A stretch of DNA of 64,000 nucleotides from Microbacterium azadirachtae (GCF_000956545.1 NZ_JYIT01000086.1:1-64000), one strand, 5' to 3'. Shown: positions 42,413 to 53,133, numbered from the stretch's first letter. Made by a program: numbers and translations. Notes: generated by a model not told the origin, from the letters alone.

Positions 42413-43708
42413 ATGTCCGTCGAGACCGCCCGTTTCGCCACCACGGCGGTGCACGCCGCCCGGAATCACGCGCCCGCGGCGTCGCGCGCGACGCCCGTCT
42501 ACCTCACCGCGGGATTCGAGTTCGAGGACTTCGACCACGCGGCGGACCACTTCGGGAGCGGAGACGGCTTCGGCTACAGCCGCACCGGCAACCCGACGGT
42601 GCGCGCGGTGGAGCGGCAGCTGGCCGCGCTCGAAGGCGGCGCCGACGCCCTGCTGCTGGCCAGCGGGCAGGCCGCCGTCGCGACCGCTCTGCTCTCGGTC
42701 GCGGGCGCCGGTGATCACATCGTGGCCTCTGAGCACATCTACGAAGGCAGCCGCGGCCTGCTCGTCGACAACCTCGCACGGCTCGGGATCGAGACCACCT
42801 TCGTCGACGACATCGCGGATCCGGAGGCGTGGAGATCCGCCCTCCGTCCCTCCACGCGCGCACTGTTCGCCGAGTCGATCGCCAACGCCCGCAACGACGT
42901 GCTGGACGTGTCCGCGATCGCGGCGGTCGCGGACGCCGCGGCGATCCCGCTGATCGTCGACAACACGCTCGCGACTCCGTACCTGCTCCGTCCGCTCGAG
43001 CGCGGGGCGTCGATCGTCGTGCACTCCGCCTCGAAGTTCCTCGCCGGTCACGGATCGGTGCTGGGCGGCGTCATCGTCGACGACGGCCGGTTCGACGCGG
43101 CGAAGGCCGGTCACAACGCGGCGCACCTCGTGCTCCCCGGGCGGGGCGGCGCTCCCAGCGTCGCCGCACGGCACGGAGGGCTCGCGCGGATCGCCTACGC
43201 GAGGGCGTCGGTCGCGCCGCGGTTCGGCGCCACGCCGTCGCCGCTGAACGCGTTCCTGATCGGTCAGGGCGCAGAGACCCTCGGACTGCGCGTGGAACGG
43301 CAGTCCCGCAACGCCCTCGCGGTGGCGCGCTGGCTCGCCGAGCACGACGCCGTGGAGAGCGTCGACCACGTGGGCCTCCCCTCGCACCCCGACCACGACA
43401 CGGCGGTCCGCTACCTGCACGGCGGGTACGGATCCGTCTTCACCGTCACCCTGCGCGGCGGACTCCCTGCCGCGAAGTCGTTCGTGGAGGGGGTGCGGGT
43501 CTTCACCCACATGACGCACATCGGCGACGTGCGCTCGCTCGTGCTGCACCCCGCGTCCACGAGCCACGTGCTCCGCACGGCTGAGGAACGCGAGCGCCTC
43601 GGCATCCGGCCCGGCACGGTGCGCCTGTCGATCGGGATTGAGGACATCGACGATCTCATCGAGGATCTCGCCCAGGTTCTGCAGCCGGCACGGGAGGTCG
43701 TCCGATGA
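42413..43708 (+). CDS. Cys/Met-metabolism PLP enzyme (MetY-like O-acetylhomoserine sulfhydrylase type)
   Basis: A 431-residue PLP enzyme of the Cys/Met metabolism family. Marks are FGYSRTGNPTVRAVERQLAALEGG, ASGQAAVATALLSV, IVDNTLATPYLLRPLERGA and the PLP lysine in VHSASKFLAGHG (Lys208), then NAFLIGQGAETLGLRVERQ. It is closest in style to O-acetylhomoserine aminocarboxypropyltransferase (MetY), which makes homocysteine from sulfide; cystathionine synthase-like activity cannot be excluded. GAGAGG precedes the ATG. It overlaps the monooxygenase gene by 4 nt (ATGA), which suggests sulfur released from organosulfur compounds is fixed at once. Confidence 0.88.
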   Translation: MSVETARFATTAVHAARNHAPAASRATPVYLTAGFEFEDFDHAADHFGSGDGFGYSRTGNPTVRAVERQLAALEGGADALLLASGQAAVATALLSVAGAGDHIVASEHIYEGSRGLLVDNLARLGIETTFVDDIADPEAWRSALRPSTRALFAESIANARNDVLDVSAIAAVADAAAIPLIVDNTLATPYLLRPLERGASIVVHSASKFLAGHGSVLGGVIVDDGRFDAAKAGHNAAHLVLPGRGGAPSVAARHGGLARIAYARASVAPRFGATPSPLNAFLIGQGAETLGLRVERQSRNALAVARWLAEHDAVESVDHVGLPSHPDHDTAVRYLHGGYGSVFTVTLRGGLPAAKSFVEGVRVFTHMTHIGDVRSLVLHPASTSHVLRTAEERERLGIRPGTVRLSIGIEDIDDLIEDLAQVLQPAREVVR

Positions 43709-45018
43709 CCACGCAGCAGCACTTCGGCTGGTTCCTGGCCCGCGGCTTCGGGCCGCAGGGCTGGGGCTACCCCTCCCTGGACTGGGACTACGACTGGACC
43801 CGGCCCGAGATCTACCAGGAGGCTGCTCGCACGCTCGAGCAGGCCGGGTTCGACCTCGTCATCATCGAGGACGCCCCCTCGCTCGGATCGGCCGAGACCA
43901 TCGATCTGCGGGTGCGCCACGCCTTCGGCGGGCCGAAGCACGATCCGCTTCTGCTCGCGCCGTATCTGTTCCAGGCGACGACCCACCTCGGCGTCGTCCC
44001 GACCGTCAACCCGGCGGCGTACCTGCCGTACACCGCCGCACGCCAGTTCGCGACCCTTCAGCACCTGAGCGGTCACCGGCTCGGCCTCAACGTCGTGACC
44101 GACACCGGCAGCGCGCGTCACTTCTCCGACGCCGCGCAGCTCGGGCACGATGAGGCGTACGACCGGGCCGAGGAATGGCTCGCAGGCGTCCGCGCGCTCT
44201 GGCGCAGCTGGGAGCCGGATGCGCTCGTCGCCGATCGCGACACCGACGTCTACGCCGACGGCTCTCGGATGAACGCGGTGCGCCATCGCGGCCAGTACTT
44301 CGCGTTCGACGGTCCGCTGAACGCCCTCCCGTTCCCGAACGGCGAACCGGCGATCGTCTCCCCCGGCGGCTCCGGACGTGGGCTCGGCTTCGCGGGCGCG
44401 AACTCCGACGTGCAGCTCGCCCTCGCGCCGCTGCACGAGGAATCCGTGCGCGCCTACCGGGCCAAGATCCACGATGCCGCGATCGCGGCAGGTCGTCGTC
44501 CGTCCGACATCAAGATCCTGTTCGCCATCCAGCCGGTCATCACGTCCTCGGCCGAAGAGGCCGACCGCGTCGTCGCCGCCTCGGCGCATCCCGACGACGC
44601 GGCCCTCGTCCAGATCGCGCGCAAGCAGTCGAGCGACCTGGAGACCGATCTCACCGCGCTGGACCTCGACCGGCCGCTCGATCCTGCGGTCTTCGGCCCG
44701 CACGTCTCGCGGGGCAGCATCCAGCGGCTGATCGGCGACCGGGGCGAGGACGCGCCGCTGCGCGCCCACCTCACCGCGCTGGCGCGCGCCGGCCGCATCG
44801 CCGATCGAAGCGGATTCGTCGGAACCGCCGAGGAGTTCGCGGATCTCATCGAAGAACTGGGCGAGTGGGGCAACGACGGCGTGCTGCTGTGGGGCGACTT
44901 CCACCCGGTGACCCTGCACCGCACGCTCGACGAGCTCGTACCGGTGCTGCGCCGCCGCGGGATCCTGCGCCGCGAGTACGCCGACGGAGGCCTGCAGGCG
45001 AACCTGCGCGCGTTCTGA
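43705..45018 (+). CDS. FMNH2-dependent monooxygenase (NtaA/SnaA/DszA family)
   Basis: A 437-residue flavin-dependent, luciferase-fold monooxygenase. It begins FGWFLARGFGPQGWGYPSLD and has HLGVVPTVNPAAYLPYTAARQFATLQHLS, GHRLGLNVVTDTG and a C-terminal region ending LVPVLRRRGILRREYADGGL, all typical of the NtaA/SnaA/DszA group. Members attack sulfonated, sulfone or nitrilo compounds using reduced FMN made by a separate reductase; none is adjacent. Translational coupling to a MetY-like gene points to organosulfur use. The substrate cannot be read from the sequence. Confidence 0.9.
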   Translation: MTTQQHFGWFLARGFGPQGWGYPSLDWDYDWTRPEIYQEAARTLEQAGFDLVIIEDAPSLGSAETIDLRVRHAFGGPKHDPLLLAPYLFQATTHLGVVPTVNPAAYLPYTAARQFATLQHLSGHRLGLNVVTDTGSARHFSDAAQLGHDEAYDRAEEWLAGVRALWRSWEPDALVADRDTDVYADGSRMNAVRHRGQYFAFDGPLNALPFPNGEPAIVSPGGSGRGLGFAGANSDVQLALAPLHEESVRAYRAKIHDAAIAAGRRPSDIKILFAIQPVITSSAEEADRVVAASAHPDDAALVQIARKQSSDLETDLTALDLDRPLDPAVFGPHVSRGSIQRLIGDRGEDAPLRAHLTALARAGRIADRSGFVGTAEEFADLIEELGEWGNDGVLLWGDFHPVTLHRTLDELVPVLRRRGILRREYADGGLQANLRAF

Positions 45019-45056
45019 TCGGGACGCATCCTGGGCGGACGGATCGGAGGGCTATC

Positions 45057-45086
45057 ATGCCGACGAGCCTCGGCATAGTATGCCGA
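45057..45086 (+). promoter_or_regulatory. Promoter region with three ATGCCGA motifs
   Basis: ATGCCGA (45057-45063), its inverse TCGGCAT (45070-45076) and a third ATGCCGA (45080-45086). TAGTAT (45076-45081) lies 6 nt before the ATG at 45088, so a leaderless start is likely. The inverted pair looks like an operator upstream of the -10 box. Confidence 0.5.
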
Positions 45087-45087
45087 T

Positions 45088-45942
45088 ATGTTGCACAGGA
45101 ACCTCCGCCGGCGAAGCCTGGCGCTGCTCGCCGTCTCGCTCTGCGCACTCGGATTCGCGTCGGCTCCTGCCGCCTCCGCGGAGATCCGCCCCGTCCCTGA
45201 TGCCTACGGATACGACTACAGTCCCGGCGAGCCGACGATCTGGGCGGCCGTCGGCGGCACTGCGGGCGCGTATTTCGACAGAGCCTGCACGGGAGGCTAC
45301 GCGATCGCAGGGGATTCGGGGTTCTTCCTCACCACGGCCGACATCTGCAGCCCCTGGCCGATCTCGTTGCCGGTCCGAGGAGATGCCGGCTACTACGCGG
45401 ACGGCTTCTACCGCCGCTCCGATGATCCGGTCGTCCTGTTGCAGATGCGGGATGGCAACGACGCCCACCAGATCCTGGCGGACCCGACCACGGGGTCATA
45501 TCCAGGCAACGGCCAGATCGTGGGGTGGACTCCCAGCGATCAGCAGCCGGTCGGTCTGCTGATCGGCAAGATGGGGATCGACACCGGGTGGACCGAAGGA
45601 CAGATCCTCGGCACGGCGGACGGCATGCACGGCGAGCAGCTCCTGTGCACCGACGCATCCGCGTCGTACGGCGATGTCGGGGGTCCGGTGTGGCGCATGG
45701 ACGAGAACGGCCTCCGTGCCCTCGGTACGGTGGCAGGCATCACCGCCGACGGCGGCGCGTGCTACCGCCCGATCCAGGAGACCCTCTACCGCTACGGCGC
45801 CTCGCTGCCGTCGTACGGCCCCGACCAGGGCCGCCCCGGCCCCGGCACTTTCGCGCCCGGAATGGTCGCCTACGACGGCGCCGTCAACGTGCGCAGCGGA
45901 GGCCGCTCCATCGACAAGGGCGACGAATGGCGTCTCGGCTGA
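45088..45942 (+). CDS. Secreted chymotrypsin-fold protein lacking catalytic residues
   Basis: A 284-residue exported protein: signal peptide 1-31 (ends AASA). The body follows the bacterial S1 (alpha-lytic-type) pattern: ACTGGYAI (Cys67), FFLTTADIC (Cys87), an Asp-rich SDDPVVLLQM segment, LLCTDASASYGDVGGPVW and GACYRPI (Cys187/Cys225). Where active enzymes have HC, this reads IC; where they have GDSGGP, this reads GDVGGP (Val197). Thus both His and Ser of the triad are missing while structural cysteines remain. It is probably a non-catalytic binding protein. An extra ~45-residue C-terminal tail is hydrophilic. Confidence 0.75.
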   Translation: MLHRNLRRRSLALLAVSLCALGFASAPAASAEIRPVPDAYGYDYSPGEPTIWAAVGGTAGAYFDRACTGGYAIAGDSGFFLTTADICSPWPISLPVRGDAGYYADGFYRRSDDPVVLLQMRDGNDAHQILADPTTGSYPGNGQIVGWTPSDQQPVGLLIGKMGIDTGWTEGQILGTADGMHGEQLLCTDASASYGDVGGPVWRMDENGLRALGTVAGITADGGACYRPIQETLYRYGASLPSYGPDQGRPGPGTFAPGMVAYDGAVNVRSGGRSIDKGDEWRLG

Positions 45943-45976
45943 GTGCGCCGCGGGGCTGATCCGCTCCGGTCGACCG

Positions 45977-46978
45977 CTACTCCGCGAGCGCGCGCTCCTG
46001 GCGCTTCTCGCGGCCGGAGGCGATGAGGCTCGCTCCGGTCGCGCCCAGCATCGCGACGACGATCACGGTGAGCGACAGCCAGATCGGCACGTCCGGCGCC
46101 CACTCGATGGGCTTGCCACCGTTGATGAACGGGACGGTGTTCTCGTGCATCGCGTGCAGCACGAGCTTGACGCCGATGAAGGCGAGGATCACGGCGATGC
46201 CGTAGTGCAGGTAGCGGAGCCGGTCGAGCAGGTCGCCGAGGAGGAAGTAGAGCTGGCGCAAGCCCATCAGGGCGAAGATGTTGGCGGTGAACACGAGGAA
46301 GCTGTTCTGCGTGATGCTGAAGATCGCCGGGATGGAGTCGATCGCGAACATCAGATCCGTCACGCCGATCGTGACGAAGACGATGATCATCGGCGTCCAC
46401 ACGCGCTTGCCGTCGACGACGGTGCGCAGCTTCGGGCCGTCGAACTCATCGCTGACCGGGACGAGGCGGCGCACGAGACGGACGGCGAAGCCCTCCTTCG
46501 CGGCGGTCTCGTCCTCCTGCTCCTTCTCCGGCATCGCCTGACGGATCGCCGTCCAGATGAGGAAGGCGCCGAAGAGGTAGAAGACCGGCGCGAAGTTCTC
46601 GATGATCGTGACGCCGAGCAGGATGAAGACGCCGCGCAGCACCAGGGCGATGATGATGCCGACCATCAGCACCTCCTGCTGCAGCTTCCGAGGCACGGAG
46701 AACTGCGCCATGATCAGCACGAACACGAAGAGGTTGTCGATCGAGAGGCTGTACTCGAGCGCCCATCCGGTGAGGAACTCGCCCGCGTGCCTGCCGCCGG
46801 CCACGGCGAGCAGGAGGCCGGCGAATCCGAGGGCGAGCGCGACGTAGAAGACGACCCAGAGGGTGGACTCCTTGGTCGAGGGGATGTGCGGGCGCCACCG
46901 CACGATCAGCAGATCGCCGATCAGGATCAGCAGCAGGACGGCGAGCGAGACGATTTCGAACCAGACGGGAACGTCCAC
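45977..46978 (-). CDS. TerC-family integral membrane protein (probable Mn2+ exporter)
   Basis: A 333-residue TerC/Alx-type protein with about nine membrane helices. The two family Asp motifs are in LEYSLSIDNLFVFVLIMAQF and DLMFAIDSIPAIFSIT. The cytoplasmic loop in the middle is charged (MPEKEQEDETAAKEG). TerC proteins of the Alx/MeeF/YkoY kind export manganese, and the Mn riboswitch found upstream supports this here. I chose GTG 46978, with GAAAGG upstream; longer forms would read through the riboswitch. It faces the HNH gene across a 289-nt gap. Confidence 0.92.
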   Translation of the reverse strand: MDVPVWFEIVSLAVLLLILIGDLLIVRWRPHIPSTKESTLWVVFYVALALGFAGLLLAVAGGRHAGEFLTGWALEYSLSIDNLFVFVLIMAQFSVPRKLQQEVLMVGIIIALVLRGVFILLGVTIIENFAPVFYLFGAFLIWTAIRQAMPEKEQEDETAAKEGFAVRLVRRLVPVSDEFDGPKLRTVVDGKRVWTPMIIVFVTIGVTDLMFAIDSIPAIFSITQNSFLVFTANIFALMGLRQLYFLLGDLLDRLRYLHYGIAVILAFIGVKLVLHAMHENTVPFINGGKPIEWAPDVPIWLSLTVIVVAMLGATGASLIASGREKRQERALAE

Positions 46979-46995
46979 GAGGGCCTTTCGAGGGG

Positions 46996-47106
46996 GTCGG
47001 TCAACGGCCGAAAGTCTCTTCCCCGCCCGATGGCGGTCACGCGCCCGGAGGCCCGGCGGCGGGCCTCGTGATGACGATCGCGTGAAGTCGGAATACTCCC
47101 CTTCGC
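46996..47106 (-). ncRNA. yybP-ykoY manganese riboswitch upstream of TerC gene
   Basis: On the minus strand the leader has, in order, GGGGAGTA (47101-47094), CGTCATCACGA (47076-47066) and GAGACTTTCGG (47018-47008), the conserved loops of the yybP-ykoY class. A Mn2+ ion binds between the two loops, and the RNA commonly precedes TerC-type exporter genes. A TAGACT -10 box lies at 47118-47113, so transcription starts just before the riboswitch. It ends about 18 nt before the terC-type GTG, so it probably controls translation by hiding the ribosome site. Confidence 0.85.
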
Positions 47107-47267
47107 GGGGACAGTCTACCGGACGCGAGCAGACGATTCGTCGTTCCCTTCCGGCACTTCGGCACCGATCGCCCTCCACATCGGAACGGTCGAAGCAGCT
47201 TTCCACAGAACAGAACAGCCTTCTGATCAGGGATTCAAATGTCGGTGGCCCGATGGAGAATCGACTC

Positions 47268-48740
47268 ATGACGACGTTGGAAGCGATCGCGGCTCAGATC
47301 CCGACCCTGGCAGGGCGGATCTCGGCCGGCGCGACCACGTCCGACGTGCAGGCGATCATCGCGGGCCTCGGGGATGCGGACGCGGTCGCGACGTGCCGCG
47401 CGGCGGTCGAGATCGGTCGTCTCGCCGAGCAGATCCAACTGCTCTGCGCCGGACTGATCGCACGCCGCTCCGGAAGGACGGCAGGGCACGCAGGTCTGGC
47501 ACAGTCACGAGGGCATCGATCCGCGGCGTCGCTGATCCAGGAGCTCTCCGGCACCACCAAGGGCGAGGCTGCACGCAAGGTGCGCGTGGGACAGGCGCTC
47601 CTCGAAGACGAGGAACATCCCGAAAGCGGCACGGGGATCGCCGACGCGACCGCCTCCGGTGCACCGGACCAGTCGCCGCCGGCCCTCTCGTCCTCGCGCG
47701 AATGGCGCGAGACGCTTCGGACGGGGCTGCGGACGGGGGTACTGACCTCGGTGCAGTTCGACGCGATCCGCCGCGGACTCGGCGACCCGCCGCAGGGAGC
47801 CGCGGAAGCCTGGGCGACGGCCGCGGCACAGTTGATCGACGAGGCATCCCATCGCACGGTGGAAGAGCTGAGGGCGGCGGCGCGCACCCTCCGTGACCTG
47901 CTCGACCCGGAGGGTGCCGGGGCCCGCTTCGCCGCCCGGTACGAGCGCCGTTCATTTCGGACCTGGTTCGACGATGAGGGCGTGCGACATGCGTCCGCCG
48001 TGTTCGATGACGAGGGCGGAGCCTTCCTCGAGACGATCCTCGCGGCTGCGCTCCGTCCACGCCGGGGCGGTCCGCGCTTCGTCGACGAGGACGAGAATGC
48101 GCGGGCTGAACGTCTTGCGGCCGATCCTCGCACGAACCAACAGCTCTCGTACGACCTGTTGCTGGATCTGGTCCGCGCCGGCGCGCTCGCCGAACCGGCG
48201 TCCGTCTTCGGCACCCGGCAGGCCGGACTGCGGCTGGTGCAGGCCGTTGACCGGCACGGCGTCCCCGCCCCGATCGCACTCACAGAAGACGGTCTGACGA
48301 CACTCCCGGCGGCAGTAGCCGAGCGGCGGGTCTGCGAAAGCGGCGCCGTGCCGGTGACAGTAGACGTGAGCGGCAACCCACTCGATGTCGGTCGTGAGTC
48401 CCGACTGTACACACCTCGACAGCGCATCGGCTTGGCCGTTCGCGACGGCGGTTGTCGGTGGCCCGGATGCGACCGGCCCGCGTCATACTGCGAAGCGCAT
48501 CACATCGACGAATGGGCGCGCGACGACGGGCGCACCGACGTCGACCGAGGGATCCTGCTCTGCCGGTTCCACCACATGCAACTCCACCATCGCGGATGGC
48601 GGATCACGCGCGCCGGAACGGACGAGTTCGTACTGCACGACCCGGGTGGCGGACAGACCATGCTCCGTCCCCGGCTTGCCGTTCGCTACGCCTGGGGCGA
48701 CATCGATCCGCCCCCGAGACGGTTCGCTCCCGCTGCCTGA
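47268..48740 (+). CDS. DUF222 and HNH endonuclease domain protein
   Basis: A 490-residue protein with an N-terminal helical DUF222 region (roughly 15-330) and a C-terminal HNH nuclease: CRWPGCDRPASYCEAHHIDE, then DRGILLCRFHHMQLHHRGW, with the CxxC...CxxxHH zinc and catalytic histidines intact. Family members are numerous in actinobacterial genomes and partly mobile; their role is unclear (possibly repair or defence). I prefer ATG 47268 (GGAGA 7-8 nt upstream) over the in-frame ATG at 47253. The third codon position is less strictly GC than in core genes, which could suggest transfer. It is convergent with uppS. Confidence 0.88.
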   Translation: MTTLEAIAAQIPTLAGRISAGATTSDVQAIIAGLGDADAVATCRAAVEIGRLAEQIQLLCAGLIARRSGRTAGHAGLAQSRGHRSAASLIQELSGTTKGEAARKVRVGQALLEDEEHPESGTGIADATASGAPDQSPPALSSSREWRETLRTGLRTGVLTSVQFDAIRRGLGDPPQGAAEAWATAAAQLIDEASHRTVEELRAAARTLRDLLDPEGAGARFAARYERRSFRTWFDDEGVRHASAVFDDEGGAFLETILAAALRPRRGGPRFVDEDENARAERLAADPRTNQQLSYDLLLDLVRAGALAEPASVFGTRQAGLRLVQAVDRHGVPAPIALTEDGLTTLPAAVAERRVCESGAVPVTVDVSGNPLDVGRESRLYTPRQRIGLAVRDGGCRWPGCDRPASYCEAHHIDEWARDDGRTDVDRGILLCRFHHMQLHHRGWRITRAGTDEFVLHDPGGGQTMLRPRLAVRYAWGDIDPPPRRFAPAA

Positions 48741-48830
48741 CCCCTTGTCGCGAGCAGCACCGCGCCTCCAGTTCGCGTGAAACGCCGGCTCAGCGACCGG
48801 ACACGCCTACGCGGCGACAGGCCCGACGGA

Positions 48831-49640
48831 TCAGGTCTCGTCGAGCGCGTCGGGCGTGTCGACGGCGCCGCCGAAGCGCCGGTCACGGGACAGGTAGATG
48901 CCGATCGCGCGCCACAGCTCCTCGCGGGAGAAGTCGGGCCACAGCGTGTCGAGGAAAACCATCTCGGCGTACGCCGACTGCCAGAGCAGGAAGTTCGAGG
49001 TGCGCTGCTCCCCCGAGCTCCGCAGGAAGAGGTCCACGTCGGGCATGTCCGGGATGTAGAGGTGCCGGCGGATCGCCTTCTCCGTGATGGCGCCGGGACG
49101 CATCCGGCCGGCCTTGACGTCCTCGGCGATCGCGCGCATCGCGTCGACGAGCTCCACCCGGCCCCCGTAGTTGATGCACATCGTGAGGGTGAGAACGTCA
49201 TTCCCGCGGGTGAGCTCGGCGGCGTATTCGAGCTCCTTGATGACCGAGCCCCACAGCCGCGGCTTGCGACCCGCCCACCGGATCCGCACACCCCACTCGT
49301 TCAGCTGGTCGCGGCGTCGATGCAGCACGTCGCGGTTGTACCCCATGAGGAAGCGAACCTCCTCCGGCGAACGCGCCCAGTTCTCGGTCGAGAAGGCGTA
49401 CACGCTGAGGTGCTTGACCCCCGCCTGGATCGCCCCGGCGACGACGTCGAGCAGCACCTCCTCGCCCGCCTTGTGCCCTTCGATCCGGTTCAGGCCGCGG
49501 CGGTTGGCCCACCGCCCGTTGCCGTCCATCACGATCGCGACGTGGTTCGGCACCGCCCGGAACACCGGAGGCTGCACGCCCGTCCAGTCCAGCGGGCGAT
49601 ACGGGACGGCGTCCTTGTGGGTGTACGGCTTCGGGCTCAC
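48831..49640 (-). CDS. uppS: Isoprenyl transferase (undecaprenyl/decaprenyl diphosphate synthase)
   Basis: cis-Prenyltransferase making the polyprenyl carrier for peptidoglycan and polysaccharide. The 269-residue protein has [19 protein letters not shown] (catalytic Asp), [50 protein letters not shown] and [23 protein letters not shown]. The start is GTG 49640, overlapping the recO stop (GTGA). Product chain length, and whether the donor is GPP, E,Z-FPP or FPP, cannot be read from the sequence. Confidence 0.96.
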   Translation of the reverse strand: MSPKPYTHKDAVPYRPLDWTGVQPPVFRAVPNHVAIVMDGNGRWANRRGLNRIEGHKAGEEVLLDVVAGAIQAGVKHLSVYAFSTENWARSPEEVRFLMGYNRDVLHRRRDQLNEWGVRIRWAGRKPRLWGSVIKELEYAAELTRGNDVLTLTMCINYGGRVELVDAMRAIAEDVKAGRMRPGAITEKAIRRHLYIPDMPDVDLFLRSSGEQRTSNFLLWQSAYAEMVFLDTLWPDFSREELWRAIGIYLSRDRRFGGAVDTPDALDET

Positions 49641-50365
49641 CGGCTTCCTTCCACGAGCGAGAGCGAGCGGATCCCCCGCTCGAGGTGCCACTGGGCGTAG
49701 GCGGCGATGACACCCGACGCCGCCGCCGTGTCGCGGTCGGGGGCGGAGTCGACGCGCTCCCAGTCCCCCGCGATCAGCGCACGCAGCACCTCGAAAGCCG
49801 AGGCGGGCAGCCGCGGGCTCCCGACCGGGGCGCAATCGTCGCAGACGATGCCGCCCATCTGGGCGACGAACACGGTGTGCGATCCCGGCCTGGCGCAGCG
49901 TGCGCAGTCGGTGAACGACGGCGCCCACCCGGACAGGGCCATCACGCGCAGAAGGTACGAGTCGAGGATGCTGCGAGCGGCATGCTCGCCCCGCGCGAGG
50001 GCGCGGAGTCCGCCGACGAGCAGCAGATACTGCTCCGGCGTCGCCTCGGCGTCGTTGAGACGGTCGGCGGTCTCCACCATCGCGTTCGCCGCCGTGTAGC
50101 GGTCGTAGTGCAGGGCGATGTCGGCGCCGTAGGAGCCCAGCGACTCCGCCTGCTGCACGATGTCGAGGGAGCGCCCCTGGTACAGCTGCACGTCCGCCAC
50201 CATGAACGGCTCGAGGCGCGAGCCGAACTTCGACGACGTGCGGCGCACACCCTTCGCCACGGCACGGACCTTGCCGTGCGCGCGGGACAGCATCGTGACG
50301 ATCCGATCCGCCTCGCCGAGCTTGTGGGTGCGCAGGATCACCGCTTCGTCTCGGTAGGTGGGCAT
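49637..50365 (-). CDS. recO: DNA repair protein RecO
   Basis: Recombination mediator that loads RecA with RecR at gaps. The 242-residue protein has the N-terminal OB fold ([20 protein letters not shown]) and [22 protein letters not shown], a helical middle, and a four-Cys zinc finger ([10 protein letters not shown] and VCDDCAP). It is coupled to uppS by a 4-nt overlap. GAGGA lies directly before the ATG, too close for normal use, so initiation may be leaderless from GATGAT, 6 nt upstream. It is divergent from the TRIC-type gene by 35 nt. Confidence 0.96.
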   Translation of the reverse strand: MPTYRDEAVILRTHKLGEADRIVTMLSRAHGKVRAVAKGVRRTSSKFGSRLEPFMVADVQLYQGRSLDIVQQAESLGSYGADIALHYDRYTAANAMVETADRLNDAEATPEQYLLLVGGLRALARGEHAARSILDSYLLRVMALSGWAPSFTDCARCARPGSHTVFVAQMGGIVCDDCAPVGSPRLPASAFEVLRALIAGDWERVDSAPDRDTAAASGVIAAYAQWHLERGIRSLSLVEGSR

Positions 50366-50400
50366 TCCTCGATCATCCCACTCCCAGGGACAATAGAGCT

Positions 50401-51087
50401 GTGACCGAACCGACCTTCACCATCCCGCTGTGGGCCGATCTTCTGGGCGTGGGCCTGGGCGGCGTGCAGGGGGCGATGTTCGCGAGCGGGTTCCGCGGTG
50501 AGCGCCGCCTGGACCTGCTCGGCGTCGCCATCATCGGGATCATGATCGGCATGGGCGGCGGCCTCATCCGCGACATCCTGCTCGGCCAGCCGCCCGCGTC
50601 CCTGCACAGCAACTGGTACCTGCTCACGGCCGCCGGAGCCGCACTGGTCGGCATGCTCCTGGCAGGGCTGTTCCAGCGCCTCAACGCCGTGGTCGTCGGC
50701 CTCGACGCCGTCGTGATCGGCATGTTCGGCGCCTTCGGCACGAGCAAGGCGATCGCGTTCGGCCTCCCGGAGGTGCCGGCCGTCTTCATCGGCGTGTGCG
50801 CTGCGGCCGGCGGCGGCGTGCTCCGCGACATGCTCATGGGCCTGCCCGTGTCGATCATGCACGTCGGATCGCTGTACGCCGTCGCCGCCGGCGCCGGCTG
50901 CGCGTTCATCGTGGTCTCGCATGGGATGGGACTGGGCATCGTGCCCGCGGCGATCATCGGCATCGTCGTGACCGCCGTCATCCGGGTGCTCGCCGTCGTC
51001 TTCGACCTGTCCCTCCCCGAGCAGCGCGCCCTGTACCGCCGTCGGGTGGCGGCGGAGACCGGGATGATCCCGATCATCCGCCCCTGA
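50401..51087 (+). CDS. TRIC-type channel protein (YadS/UPF0126 family)
   Basis: A 228-residue membrane protein with seven predicted helices, built from two copies of the UPF0126/TRIC domain. The diagnostic repeats are [17 protein letters not shown] and [17 protein letters not shown]. Bacterial and archaeal members form trimeric cation or anion-permeable channels; the physiological role is not settled. The start is GTG 50401 without Shine-Dalgarno; CAATAG lies just upstream. It is followed by a complex hairpin before leuA. Confidence 0.88.
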   Translation: MTEPTFTIPLWADLLGVGLGGVQGAMFASGFRGERRLDLLGVAIIGIMIGMGGGLIRDILLGQPPASLHSNWYLLTAAGAALVGMLLAGLFQRLNAVVVGLDAVVIGMFGAFGTSKAIAFGLPEVPAVFIGVCAAAGGGVLRDMLMGLPVSIMHVGSLYAVAAGAGCAFIVVSHGMGLGIVPAAIIGIVVTAVIRVLAVVFDLSLPEQRALYRRRVAAETGMIPIIRP

Positions 51088-51131
51088 GGCCGGGGCGAGC
51101 GCGCGGCCGGCAGGCGCACGGTCGGCACACG

Positions 51132-51178
51132 CCTGCGCCCCGGGCCACGGCAGGATCTGCCGGGCGCCGGGGCGCAGG
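51132..51178. terminator. Nested hairpin between TRIC gene and leuA
   Basis: Outer arms CCTGCGCCCCGG (51132-51143) and CCGGGGCGCAGG (51167-51178), both perfect; an inner CGGCAG/CTGCCG stem (51148-51153, 51157-51162) with loop GAT. It lies between convergent genes. Confidence 0.75.
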
Positions 51179-51256
51179 TGCAGTCACGCGGACGGTTGCG
51201 CCGCGGACGAGCCCTCCGCACACGGGGTGTCGGTGCGGAGACGTTCGGTGGGAGGG

Positions 51257-53032
<1,776 letters not shown>

Positions 53033-53061
53033 TCAGGTGTGGGAGCGGGCCAACACGAACA

Positions 53062-53101
53062 CCGCGACGAGTGGGGCCCTCAGATACGGGACTCGTCGCG
53101 G
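53062..53101 (-). promoter_or_regulatory. Hairpin after Leu codons of leuA leader
   Basis: Perfect 11-bp arms CCGCGACGAGT (53062-53072) and ACTCGTCGCGG (53091-53101), 18-nt loop holding the leader stop codon. It matches the position and part of the sequence of the leuC leader hairpin. Confidence 0.7.
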
Positions 53102-53133
53102 CAGCTAAGAAGGAGCAGACCGCCTGCGCGCAT
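53080..53133 (-). CDS. Leucine leader peptide of leuA
   Basis: A 17-residue peptide, MRAGGLLLLSCRDESRI, with four consecutive Leu codons (CTG CTC CTT CTT). TAGCAT lies 6 nt before its ATG; no Shine-Dalgarno, so probably leaderless. The RNA UGCUC-C-UUCU over the Leu codons pairs with AGAAGAGCA in front of leuA (9 bp, one bulged C). This parallels the leuC leader and implies release of leuA translation when ribosomes wait at Leu codons. Leader-peptide control of leuA has been proposed for actinobacteria. Confidence 0.78.
   Translation of the reverse strand: MRAGGLLLLSCRDESRI

Noticed and set aside
47190-47240. AACAGAACAG direct repeat and possible SOS box before the HNH gene
   Set aside because: The repeat is only five bases twice, and the surrounding sequence does not match the actinobacterial LexA site with its paired TCGAAC/GTTCGA arms.
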